A stretch of 28,538 bases of DNA from Girardia tigrina (Eukaryota > Platyhelminthes > Tricladida > Dugesiidae). The stretch lies in assembly GCA_001938485.1 (NCBI GenBank), contig MQRK01192138.1, forward strand, positions 3,211 through 31,748. The letters run 5' to 3'. Below, piece after piece: positions 21,101-28,359 of the stretch (position 1 is its first letter; every line of letters starts with the position of its first letter). Below the pieces are notes generated by a model. The model had not been told where the DNA came from. It was given only the letters and a program-made list of their open reading frames with translations, and ran no database searches. Both the position numbers and the translations under genes were made by a program.

Positions 21101-24100
21101 CATTTTTTCGTTTACTCCTATAAATGTGTCCTTGGTTCATTTTTTGATCCTTCCATTCAATTCGACAATGATCTGGCCAGATCGATGATTGTCGACGATT
21201 GTGAATTCTTTGAAGTATTACTTAAACTGAATGACTCGGATGAACTTGATAAAGACCTTCGAGCTCGGCCGAATCAATAATTGTTGCTTGTCGCGCTTTT
21301 TCGTGTTGTAAATGCTCTTGAAAGAGACTGCTAAAACTAACATCCAGACCATGATTGTACACGAAAAACTTTATTCAACATTCATTCCCAAAAAAAATAT
21401 TCATTTGGAAAAAAACAATTAACAAATTGTTCATTATTTTGTATTTTTTGCTCCAGTTAATTTTTGACCCCCAGTTGAAAAGCAAAACAAGTTTTGAAAT
21501 CAGAAAAAATAATCAATATTTTCTCTAGTAAAAAATATACTATTTTACAATACGTTAGTATAACACATGTTAAGAATAAAAATGTTAGAAAAATTTTGGT
21601 AATAAGGTTAAATTAAATATTTACAAATTAAAATTTATATATAATTAAATATTTAAAGTTAGAAAAAAAGAAATTACTTAAATTAAGAAGGTCTAATTAA
21701 ATTGTTAATAATTAAAATTTTTTGAGAGTTTTAATGTAATATAAAAATTAAAATGAATAATTTTTATATGTGTAACAATTTTTAAAAATTAATAAGATTA
21801 AACGAAACGATTAAATATTTTAAAATTTTGTCGTAATTTAAAATTGATTTATAAAATTAAAATAAAAAATCAAGTATTAACGGATAACATCAAATAGTAG
21901 GTGGACATGAAATAGTAGGTGTAATGAAGTTTTCAAAAAATTTTCCACCTACTATTAAAATAGTAGGTGGAATCAAATAGTACAAACAAAAGCACCAAAT
22001 AGTAGGTGTAAACCAATATTGGGCGCCTTTTCAATTTTTTTTCCACCTACTATTTCATGTTATCCGTTAATATTATGAGTATTTTTTATATCGGTTTAGG
22101 ATTTATAAAACAAATTTTTTCTCAAAAAAAAGTTTTTTTTAAATATAAGATTTAAAAATTTTTTATTGTGTGGTATAATAAAGTTTAGACGTCTGAAATA
22201 ACTCTTAATAATAATTCCGAGGATGTTCCAAGAACCTCTAATACCACAAAAGAATTCAAAATTTACAACCAATATGAAAATATATATTTTTTAGTTATAG
22301 GTTTTTCTCGTCAAAGATACTTATTTTCGCTTCAACGGATGTATTTTTCTAATAAGCATATGTTTGTATTTATTAAGTTTTACAGATAACGCTTCTTATT
22401 TTTATCATTTTAATATAATCATTTTCTTGAAATAACTTCCATACATTTATGAAATTGAGAAATAATAAAGTTGAACGAGAATAAAGTTTTCTATACCTAG
22501 AAATTTAATTTTAAATATATAAACTGCTTAATTATATTAATAAATTCGCTCCATATGATCAGTATAGAAAGATAATGCACATGAACAAGAAAATGTCACC
22601 AAACCATTTGGTTAATTTTATCAATATTTGAAGTCCTAATTAGAGCAATAGATAATTTTATTATAAACACAAGTCAAAAAAATGCTATACTTTCTTTACC
22701 AATGTAATCTTTATAAGCTAAAAATTAAAAATAATATTTAATGCAATTTAATTATAAGTCCTTACTTTAACTCATTAATTTGATTTGTTTTAATTAAATC
22801 TTATTTATTTTAAAATAATATTTTGTTCGAAACTATTAAAAATATTTAATTCAAATTAATGTAACACATTTTTTCAAAAAAATCCAAATATTCATAATTG
22901 TCTCTTTCCTCGAGGATCACCTAGATGTATCTTTATGAGAGATTCAATTGCATTTGGAAGCAGTGTTTCATCTGCTCAAGCTAATATCCCTTCAAACAAT
23001 TGCTAGAACAATTAAAAACAGAGTGATCACGTTGAAGAAGGCTCAGGTGTTTCCAGAACCACACAACACCAATTCTCCATTGGAGTTGCCAAAATAATAT
23101 ACAAACTTGTTCCTCAAAAACTCAGAAGCATTTGTCGTATATTTCGACGAAATGGAAGCCAATCTGTGGACTCGTCAATCTTGCGCACTTGTACTCAAGA
23201 TACAAAGTACAATTATCAGGATTCCAACGCAAAAGAACATCAACATAAGCACGATTGTGTTGATATCCCGTGAACAAAATTTAATTAAGTCTGTATCAAT
23301 CACTGGCGCATTCACCGGTAACACTTTCTTTCAATTCTTTGCTGGATTGGAAGCTCAGGTTGAGCTCACTTTTCCCGACATACGCTTCACTTTCGTGATC
23401 GATAAATACTGCATTCACAAGCAGTAACGAATGGAAGAGATCCTTCACCGATGACACATTAAAGTTTTCGCCTTTATGAAGTCATTTTCTAAATCCGATA
23501 GAAGAGTATATTTTCCTGTTGGAAAAGAGCAATCAATCACGTGAATGATGAGTGCCTCGATCAACTGTTTCACATAATCCGTGGTTCCTACGGAATTAGA
23601 ACAGCGGCAAGGCTCGATGAATTGGTGCAAATGATTCATGATGTTATAGGTGACATCGCTATCGATAAATGCAAGTATGTAAGTATCGATAAATGGTATC
23701 AACATTCGATGAAGTTTCTTTCGACATGCTAACAAAAGAGATCAATTCCATAAAATTCATATGCAAATTTGTTTGGTCTATTGATTATAAAAATTTTAAA
23801 GCCATTTGATTTAGTGTTCAATCAACTATAAATCTTTTATATCGATAAAAGTGAATGGGAAATGCTGTACAATTTAACTTAAAATTGATACCATCAGTAG
23901 ATGAAATACATCCAATATTTAGGTTCTATGTTTTAGCGAAAATGTGAAGCACCTTTATAAAAAAAAGGTTAGAAAGCAAATTGTTTTAGACAATCGATTG
24001 TAGATATTTATTATTAAACCATCGACTAAATGATATCATAAAGTAACTGTATTATCTCATTCATTTATAAAGAAATGTACAGATAATCAATACCAGTGAC

Positions 24101-24346
24101 AGTGATCGGTACACCTTCTGATGTCTCGACTTGTTCACATTTGGGAGTTAAAGTCATAACTTCGAGAGAAAGCCTATAACAATATTCTAATTTGAAACGA
24201 AAATCAAATCCGAACATTTGAACTTCACAGACGAGCCACCAAGACCATCCCCATCCACCAACAATCGTTTTAACTTTCTTATCTCCAAAACATCCGCCTG
24301 ATATAATTAAAGCTTCATTCGGTCCAACAGTGTGAATGTTGCCCAT
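11512..24346 (-). CDS. Flotillin-2 (reggie-1), six exons
   Basis: Exons on the minus strand: 24094-24346, 20798-20961, 20753-20550, 20505-20353, 12158-11977, 11929-11512; phases agree and give 457 residues. Flotillin-2 is a membrane-microdomain scaffold on the cytoplasmic face of plasma membrane and endosomes, working with flotillin-1. Evidence: N-terminus MGNIHTVGPNEAL with Gly2 for myristoylation; Cys19 kept, while Ile4 stands where vertebrates have palmitoylated Cys4; the SPFH/Band-7 domain with QTLEGHLRAILGTLTVE, RDQFAQLVREVA and GIEILSFTIKDVYDKV; the Glu-Ala-rich coiled coil (DADIGVAEAERDAGI, KAEAKRMKLRAEAF); and a C-terminal PPTIQAITGVDITN. Family length is about 425-440, so this protein is slightly long because of a 14-residue insertion in exon 1 and a lysine-rich tail. 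The huge introns 1 and 4 are filled with repeats. It appears intact and is probably functional. Confidence 0.93.
12269..12457 (+). CDS. Coding-like segment at the start of repeat R1 copy A
   Basis: An open frame of 62 codons plus stop, with DCTWKKRDFPSSNIFRNEDL and then KNYVCEEYFKFFE. The CEEYF block recurs in R1 copies B and C, so it looks selected at protein level in the ancestor. The spacing W...C-E-E-Y-F faintly recalls a THAP finger, but the required C-x2-H is missing. It lies inside flotillin intron 4, antisense to it. Function unknown. Confidence 0.25.
   Translation, partial: NLAYLENLNNDCTWKKRDFPSSNIFRNEDLIKNYVCEEYFKFFECVNVLMLYVYLSMLNLEW
12374..12896 (+). repeat. Repeat R1, copy A (left arm of inverted pair)
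   Basis: Order along the plus strand: tgtgaagaatatttt, a block encoding VILPPRW near 12456-12480, about 270 bases of AT-rich DNA, then agaacgATG and the short ORF to 12896. The same order is found on the minus strand in copies B and C. Confidence 0.6.
12777..12896 (+). CDS. 39-codon Cys-rich ORF of repeat R1 copy A
   Basis: MTNDKKPSES CNDSKCDCNK then NSNESCLHVLND and a stop. Compared with the ORF at 13116-13235 it has the same length, the same start, and conserved SES-C, DCNKN and HV-VLN blocks. Function unknown; it may be the N-terminal exon of a larger protein whose remainder was lost. Confidence 0.3.
   Translation: MTNDKKPSESCNDSKCDCNKNSNESCLHVLNDVQIICSQ
13116..13235 (-). CDS. 39-codon Cys-rich ORF of repeat R1 copy B
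   Basis: MSNDESFSES CPKDNSDCNK then NKSLKTHVGVLNK and a stop. Homologous to the ORFs at 12777 (+) and 8066 (-). Function unknown. Confidence 0.3.
   Translation of the reverse strand: MSNDESFSESCPKDNSDCNKNKSLKTHVGVLNKNIVRFL
13116..13667 (-). repeat. Repeat R1, copy B (right arm of inverted pair)
   Basis: A minus-strand relative of copy A: ttgtgaggaatatttt near 13660, a block encoding VFLPPRW near 13560-13585, and the short ORF at 13235. Together with copy A it forms an imperfect inverted repeat spanning 12374-13667 with a 219-base centre. Confidence 0.6.
13672..13845. repeat. Tandem ~45-bp AT-rich repeat
   Basis: About four degenerate copies of aatcttatatttttttacaaaaaattttac starting near 13677, 13727, 13765 and 13798. 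A single related copy stands alone at 13097-13135 beside R1 copy B. Confidence 0.6.
13850..14610. other. AT-rich intron sequence
   Basis: Mostly low-complexity. The segment 14190-14255 (cgagtaacgttaaaaattcg...) is less AT-rich and on the minus strand reads cagttatccactaatgttc, faintly like a Tigger terminus; too weak to call. Confidence 0.35.
14616..14828 (+). CDS. Unrecognised exon-like ORF inside flotillin intron 4
   Basis: A good acceptor, aactgcag|gcagaa, opens a 70-codon frame ending in TAA: AEEENFKNLIQKSQNLVYQS, a middle with DPKYLLQLKDFFEENLLKN, and an end FPAKTTKRIIIRQYEGLI. Codon use is more mixed than in the flanks. It has no ATG at the start, so it would be a terminal exon of a plus-strand gene nested in, and antisense to, flotillin-2, or a transposon remnant. 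No family recognised. Confidence 0.3.
   Translation, partial: AEEENFKNLIQKSQNLVYQSNCDINVDPKYLLQLKDFFEENLLKNIKTCSILFPAKTTKRIIIRQYEGLI
14830..16440. other. AT-rich intron sequence with weak transposase traces
   Basis: 15515-15700 (+) reads ISNDLGIPI and SSWFESLKNQYG, loosely like a CENP-B/Tigger helix-turn-helix. 15857-16153 (+) has TITVNEHCLFPYQ, loosely like the piggyBac TVDEQLFP block. Neither is strong enough for a firm call. Confidence 0.3.
16450..17330 (+). mobile_element. Ty3/Gypsy-type LTR retrotransposon fossil (Gag part)
   Basis: A GC-richer island on the plus strand within flotillin intron 4. The segment near 16780-16900 resembles the Gag capsid-helix stretch of the fossil at 3560-4830, so both derive from the same or sister families. 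No integrase or paired LTR was recognised. It is broken, with several breaks, and old. The sequence 17340-17660 that follows is also GC-richer and may belong to it. Confidence 0.5.
17361..17470 (+). repeat. Dispersed repeat, copy 1
   Basis: tgtcatattttacagttttgg through ccggaatagccggat matches 18779-18892 in the same orientation over about 110 bases with many substitutions. Shared blocks include acagttttg, gaaactgcgc-like gaactgcgc, and gccggat. Confidence 0.65.
17670..18150. other. AT-rich intron sequence
   Basis: No gene or repeat recognised. Confidence 0.45.
18170..18770 (+). mobile_element. Mariner (DD34D) transposon relic, internally deleted
   Basis: The helix-turn-helix end NWFMIFKVGA (18262-18291) matches the mariner Y/QWFxxFKxGD block. 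The catalytic part begins WHDNEQKHAL (about 18475), then APYS (about 18552) and PSDFHLF (18583-18603), in one frame. Exactly 34 residues separate the two Asp residues, the mariner DD34D signature. The near end GGDYLR matches the mariner GDYxE tail. Only some 190 bases separate the N-terminal block from HDN, so the middle with the first catalytic Asp is deleted; stops also follow HLF and elsewhere. Dead copy. Confidence 0.75.
18779..18892 (+). repeat. Dispersed repeat, copy 2
   Basis: Relative of 17361-17470. It follows directly on the mariner relic and precedes the Tc1 relic. Confidence 0.65.
18895..19800 (-). mobile_element. Tc1-like transposon relic
   Basis: Minus-strand blocks in order: NSDKSGRPKSLT (19663-19700), the Tc1 GRPR-box region between the two DNA-binding halves; then NPFPSPFKITNNYP; then RRFLFINAYKE and CGKVLFTDGSVF (19409-19442), which matches the W-x-KVLFTDES-x-F motif carrying the first catalytic Asp. 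Glu is replaced by Gly in TDGS. Downstream to about 18900 the frame is decayed and the HDN and NPIE motifs are not clear. Several stops and frame changes; dead copy. Confidence 0.6.
19935..20240 (+). mobile_element. LINE 3' fragment
   Basis: The open stretch 19960-20178 encodes REEIIKGRKLKFCEYQIRKQ, then MIEGRMERESPRRRPNRKW, then TDDLKECSGLNIKDL and a stop. This is the C-terminal tail of LINE RTs (R-x-LKFxGHxxR...EGR-x-x-GRPRxxW-x-DD). The GH of the consensus is EY here. Only the last 73 codons survive, typical of 5' truncation. The related 9281-9530 copy lies on the other strand. Confidence 0.75.
20353..20961 (-). CDS. Flotillin-2 exons 2, 3 and 4
   Basis: Exon 2 is 20798-20961 (acceptor gttttag|gagttg, donor caa|GTAAAA). 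Exon 3 is 20550-20753 (acceptor aataag|gatag, donor agg|GTAAAT). Exon 4 is 20353-20505 (acceptor ctaaag|gaagc, donor caa|GTTCAA). The two introns inside are 44 nt each. They encode the rest of SPFH and the first half of the coiled coil, ending SELAYELQ. Confidence 0.93.
21059..21352 (-). pseudogene. RPS15A: Processed pseudogene of ribosomal protein uS8 (RPS15A)
   Basis: One uninterrupted frame from ATG at 21352 aligns colinearly with animal RPS15A over about 98 of 130 residues: MVWMLVLAVSFKSIYNTKKR, QQLLIRPSSKV, EFTIVDNHRSGQIIVELNGR. Matching animal blocks are [20 protein letters not shown] and [20 protein letters not shown]. Two in-frame stops stand at codons 45 (a Gly in animals) and 72 (a Cys). 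The C-terminal 30 residues (LPSRQFGFIVLTT part) are missing. Lack of introns, GC-rich codons in AT-rich DNA and location in an intron of another gene point to a retrocopy. uS8 is a small-subunit rRNA-binding protein; this copy cannot make it. Confidence 0.85.
21355..21870. other. AT-rich intron 1 sequence
   Basis: No gene or ordered repeat seen. Confidence 0.45.
21875..22072. mobile_element. 198-bp palindromic MITE
   Basis: Ends tattaacggataacat...atgttatccgttaata form a near-perfect terminal inverted repeat extending through aaatagtaggtgga (about 33 bases with one mismatch, C versus G after ggataacat). Inside, the motif aaatagtaggtg recurs in both orientations, about seven times including a shortened copy near 21978. 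A central palindrome is formed by ccacctactatta and aatagtaggtgg (about 21946-21973). No ORF. The outermost ta may be the target duplication. The parent transposon family is not identified. Confidence 0.8.
22080..22895. other. AT-rich intron 1 sequence
   Basis: No gene or repeat recognised. Confidence 0.45.
22900..23732 (+). pseudogene. IS630/Tc1-like DDE transposase, near full length but broken
   Basis: Plus-strand blocks in order: EIQLHLEAVF (about 22940), QTIARTIKNRVITLKKAQVF (about 22990-23050), a winged-helix region; then, in the same frame, FVVYFDEMEANLWT (23130-23175) with the first catalytic Asp; TGAFTGNTFFQFF; VIDKYCIHKQ with the second Asp where relatives have MDN-x-x-x-HK; then, after a frame change, LNPIEEY (23488-23505) with the Glu; and a C-terminal 63-codon tail ending KWYQHSMKFLSTC. 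At least two in-frame stops (near 22936 and 23095) and two frame changes. It lies antisense in flotillin intron 1. Terminal repeats not located. Confidence 0.8.
23740..24090. other. Intron 1 sequence, nothing recognised
   Basis: AT-rich; ends with the flotillin exon 1 donor. Confidence 0.45.
24094..24346 (-). CDS. Flotillin-2 exon 1
   Basis: Runs from ATG to the phase-1 donor actg|GTATTG. It encodes the acylated N-terminus and the first part of the SPFH domain (GGWGWSWWLVCEVQ, then RLSLEVMTLTPKCEQVETSE, then VPITVT). Between CEVQ and RLSL lies a 42-nt stretch (24176-24217) encoding 14 residues absent from other flotillins; no canonical GT-AG pair removes exactly that stretch. Confidence 0.9.
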
Positions 24347-25205
24347 TCAAATCAGTTACAAATTTTCAAATTATTAAATTGATCAATTAAAACAAACTTC
24401 AAAGTCAGAAATATACAACAATAAAAAATAATACATATTTTAAATTGTTTTTCAAAATTTAATTAATTATGAAATTAAATTAATAAAAATAATTTTCTAA
24501 GATTTATTAATTTTAAATTTACATCCATATCTAAAATCATTTAAAATCAAATGAATTGTTAAAAATTAAGTTTTCTTTATATGTAAATTGATTTAAAAAA
24601 TAAATTAATACAGAATATTTAAAATTGCGTTAAGCAGAAATAATTAAATTACTAAAAAAACAATATTTAGTACTATTAATACTTTCTTCGTGCTGATATT
24701 TTTAAGTTCTATTGTTACTTACAGTATATTAAGAGTGTTGGGTTCTTGATCAAAATTATAATTCATTAACATAAAATTTTATTTCTACAACAATAACAAT
24801 TATTTAAACATTTTTTCTTGAGGAACTTTTCTTTTGTTTTCTTTTTTTGACCAGATTAATTATACATAAAAATACTGGATTATAATACTGATAACTTATT
24901 TATTCAAACGTTAATTAAAATTGAATTTATTTTTTATTACGTTAATTTATATATAAAGATTTTATTATTTTATAAAAATCTTCAAAATACATTATAAAAA
25001 TCTAAATAATAACTGTTCTATTTTAAATCATTTTTAAACGTATTTTGCCACAATTTCTAGTAATCTAAAATTATTTAAATTTTGTAATTTCAATATTATT
25101 TATCTAAAACCAGTTAACTTAAATATAATTTTAGATCTTTTATAATATTTGAATGGTACATCTATTGTTAAAATTAAATTTCTTAATATTTTATTCTTCG
25201 TTAAT
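24347..25205. other. Region upstream of flotillin-2
   Basis: Must hold the flotillin-2 5' UTR and promoter if the first coding exon is also the first exon. I see no distinctive TATA or initiator arrangement among the many AT-rich words. Confidence 0.4.
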
Positions 25206-25211
25206 TGGTTA

Positions 25212-25545
25212 AACATTCAATTATAATTATTCTTTTAATACAAATTGACACTATTTCAATTTTAAATAAAATATTATGATTTTTTCATTTTACAACGTAG
25301 TTTTTTAAAAACGTTTATTATAATTATTCTTGTATTACAAATTGACACTATTTCAATTTTAAATAAACATTATGATTTCTTTTATTTTACCACCTAATTT
25401 TTAAAAATATTTAATTATAATTATATTTTTATACAAATTTGATACCATTTTAATTGTAACTCAAACATTATGATTGTTATTTTACAACTCAATTAAAAAA
25501 ACATTTGATTATAGTTATTTTTTAATACAAATTTTGTGTTACTGT
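25212..25545. repeat. Tandem ~97-bp repeat, about 3.5 copies
   Basis: Copies start near 25212, 25310, 25406 and 25500 with the head aacattt-attataattat, then tacaaattgacactatttc and a middle attatgatt...ttttaca. Units are 98, 96 and 94 bases, and similarity falls from left to right. The repeat is AT-rich and non-coding. Confidence 0.75.
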
Positions 25546-25549
25546 TGAG

Positions 25550-26800
25550 TATATAAAATATAAATATTAAGAATTAATATTTGTTTTAATTAAATGGGTA
25601 TAATAAAAATTATTTACCTTTTTATTATATTAAATATGAAATATATATAAATAAATGAATTTAAATAAACAAAAAGATAAATTTAATCCAGAAGGAAATA
25701 ACAGGTGTTTTTATAAAAAAGATAATTAAGATATTTTGAAAGATAAATAAAGAAAATTTATTTTAGAAGAATAGTATAAAAAGAAGAAAAAGAAGATGAA
25801 AAACGCCCTTATTTATTTTTTACAAATTATTTTAATTAAAGGAAGTGTTTAATTAAGAAGTACAAATTTTCTAATCAAGAGAAGATTCCTAATTGAGCAG
25901 AAAGAGAAGTCAGACGGAAAAAGAGGCAATAAATTTATAATTAAATAGAGTGGGAAAAATTAACCAGCTGTAACCTACTGATAAAACGGTTATAAAACCT
26001 GATTTGAAATCCACAGAAAAAGAAAGAAAAAGGAAATAATAGAAAAAGTGTGAAAAATAAATTTATATATATTTTGCTTTGATATATACTCCTATATACT
26101 TTAAATTGAATCGGAAGCAAACGAAAATTCGTTTCCTCCATTATCCAACTTCTACATTCTTAAATAGGATAAGTTCTTTTAAAACAATTTCATAAAAATT
26201 GTAAAAACTTGTATTTAACAAATAAATATTTGTAAAGATATCGTCTTTGTTTTAACTTCCGTTTTATTTTACAATCACCTTTACATCCCAACATTACAAT
26301 TACTTGTTATAAATATTAAAATTTTTATTTACAAAGTTTGTTACTCCTAATTATTTATTTCCGAAAAAGTCATTTTTCTAATAAATTTAATTTTAATTAC
26401 AGTTTTTATTATTAATCCGAAATATTTGTTTTTTTTTAAAAATTTATATCAATAAATCATTTGAAATTATTTAATTATAAATATGATATTACAAATTAAT
26501 TATTCAAAAATTTAAGTCACAAAAACCCCTTACAAAGAGAACATAACTGTCAATTATTGTTTTTGGCAAATCAACAGAATTAGTCCAACAAAATGGGCAC
26601 GTAAGCCAAAATGGGGCATTCTCTTCGGCGTCCGATCGTACATCTCGTCTTCTCGATAAATCGAGAATGCTTCATGATTTATTACTAATATAGTTGTATG
26701 TTTGAGTATCTATAATAATATTCAAACTCGGTTTTAGTGACAATTAATCAACAATTTTTTATCGTGAATTTCCACATCCGAAAACAATTTATAAGTATAA
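25550..26800. other. AT-rich intergenic DNA with two coding-like islands
   Basis: Near 26098-26141 (-) an ATG opens METNFR-like codons ending in aaa|GTATAT, which could be a first exon. Near 26560-26700 a GC-richer island reads INHEAFSIYREDE... on the minus strand and WARKPKWGILFG... on the plus strand. A 16-base palindrome tctcgataaatcgaga overlaps it at about 26653-26668. I cannot assign either island. Confidence 0.35.
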
Positions 26801-26814
26801 TAAATTATTAAAAT

Positions 26815-26950
26815 TTCACCATTAACAAATTTTATAATCAATAAATTTTTATCATTAATAATTTTTAACCATAAATAAATTCTAGCCTTCAATAAATTCT
26901 TACCAGCAATAAATTTTTACCAATAATTAATTTTTACCAAAAAAATAAAA
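26815..26950. repeat. Degenerate short tandem repeat (caataaatttttacca)
   Basis: About six diverged units of 18-24 bases built on c-a-ataaatttttacc. Confidence 0.5.
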
Positions 26951-27204
26951 AAACCTTTTTACCCCAGTTTTTTACTGTTGCTCCTTTATAATGGGATTCA
27001 AAAATAAAGTGGATCAACAAATTAAATTAATTCTAAAAAATTAATTAAAAAAAACAAATTTGTTTGAATATTTACAGAAATCTTTTTATTTGAAAATAAA
27101 CATGTACAATGATTATTTAACTGACTTAGTATTTCTACGATTTAATTAATTCGTATAAATTTTTATCGATTTTTTTATTCCGCCTTTTCTATCTACTAAT
27201 CTCA

Positions 27205-27490
27205 ATGGATATCGACGTGCAAAATATTGTTGATAAATCGATCGATAAATTCGATAACGAACCCTACATCGGTTATTATATTTTATTTTTTAATAATACA
27301 GCCTGCATCAATCAATAAAACCGATATTAAAATTGAAAAATCCAAAGATATTAAATCATCGTTGTCCTTAGACAATCAGTGACCCAACGAAACGGAGCTG
27401 TATCATATCGTCGGATTGATTTGGTAGTTCAAAAAATGTTCTCGCTTGGGGATGAAGTTCGGAAGCGAACAGATCCACCAGAATGATTTT
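27205..27490 (+). other. Coding-like pieces, possible small or decayed gene
   Basis: ATG at 27205 (MDIDVQNIVDKSIDKFDNEP), then an intron-like gttatt...acag of 30 bases, then SINKTDIKIEKSKDIKSSL, then in another frame QRNGAVSYRRIDLVVQKMFS to a stop at 27489. All three stretches have coding-type codon use, but I cannot join them with canonical sites, so this may be a pseudogene. No family recognised. Confidence 0.25.
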
Positions 27491-28355
27491 AGAAATCTAA
27501 AATTTATATCTCAATTCCTTTAAGTTGAGAATATGTTTTGTAATAACTCATTTACTAATTTGAGTCTGTTTCGACACTGTTTATCAGTGTAGTGACCCAA
27601 TCATTGACATATACATACGGTTATTGTATAATAATTTGGCTTATTTCTATTTTGGTCTAAATTGGTTTCTTTAACTATTTATTAATCGAGAATTGATGAT
27701 AAAAATGGCAACAAATAATATAAAATATAACTCTAACAATCACACAATGATAAACCAATGACAAGATTACCAGTACCGGATCAATGTACTGGACGAGTTA
27801 TAATAAAACTGTAAATGTATATATACTTGTAGACATAAACTGCTGAGAAATGTCAAAACTGGTTAACTTCAGATCTTCGTCAAAATTAGGCGTATCGAAA
27901 TGGGTCTTCTTTCTAATTAATTCTTCTTTCGTCAAACGACAAAGGAAAAAAATATCCAAAATATTACAATCTCAAAGTCAATTTCAATATTTTCAATTAA
28001 TAATTAAAATTGATACACCTGTTAACAAATAATAAGTGATAATTTAAATTGAATAAGTGTATATATATAAATAAACAACTAAAGCATTCAAACAAATGAA
28101 AAACAACCAATAAAAATTTACCTGTTTTTCATTTGAAAAGGGCTTTAAAATTTGATAAGGGCATGAAAATATAGATAGGTGAGAAAAAATAAAAACATAC
28201 ACCCATACATACATACAAACACGCAAACAAAATGAAAAACACACATCATACATACAAATTTTTTTTACAATGGTTAAGGACATTTAACGTTTTACAAGGG
28301 TAAAACATAAATTTTAAATTAATAAATTTTCAAAATTATTTAAAAAAAATTATTG
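27490..28355. other. AT-rich spacer with one coding-like island
   Basis: 27850-28032 is open on the plus strand for 60 codons. The opposite strand of the same stretch reads RLTKEELIRKKTHFDTPNF, which looks at least as protein-like. Strand and identity remain undecided. 28150-28260 is rich in cataca repeats. Confidence 0.35.
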
Positions 28356-28359
28356 AAAA

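Noticed and set aside
21011-21280. 89-codon plus-strand ORF
   Set aside because: Antisense shadow of the uS8 pseudogene, whose minus-strand reading matches RPS15A colinearly.
23445-23735. 96-codon minus-strand ORF
   Set aside because: Antisense to the C-terminal part of the IS630-like transposase.
25941-26141. 66-codon minus-strand ORF with a Phe/Leu-rich stretch
   Set aside because: Phe/Leu run comes from A-rich DNA on the other strand; only the first 14 codons look coding and have no partner exon.
28044-28283. 79-codon minus-strand ORF with membrane-like segment
   Set aside because: Arises from cataca and gaaaa repeats; no conserved feature.
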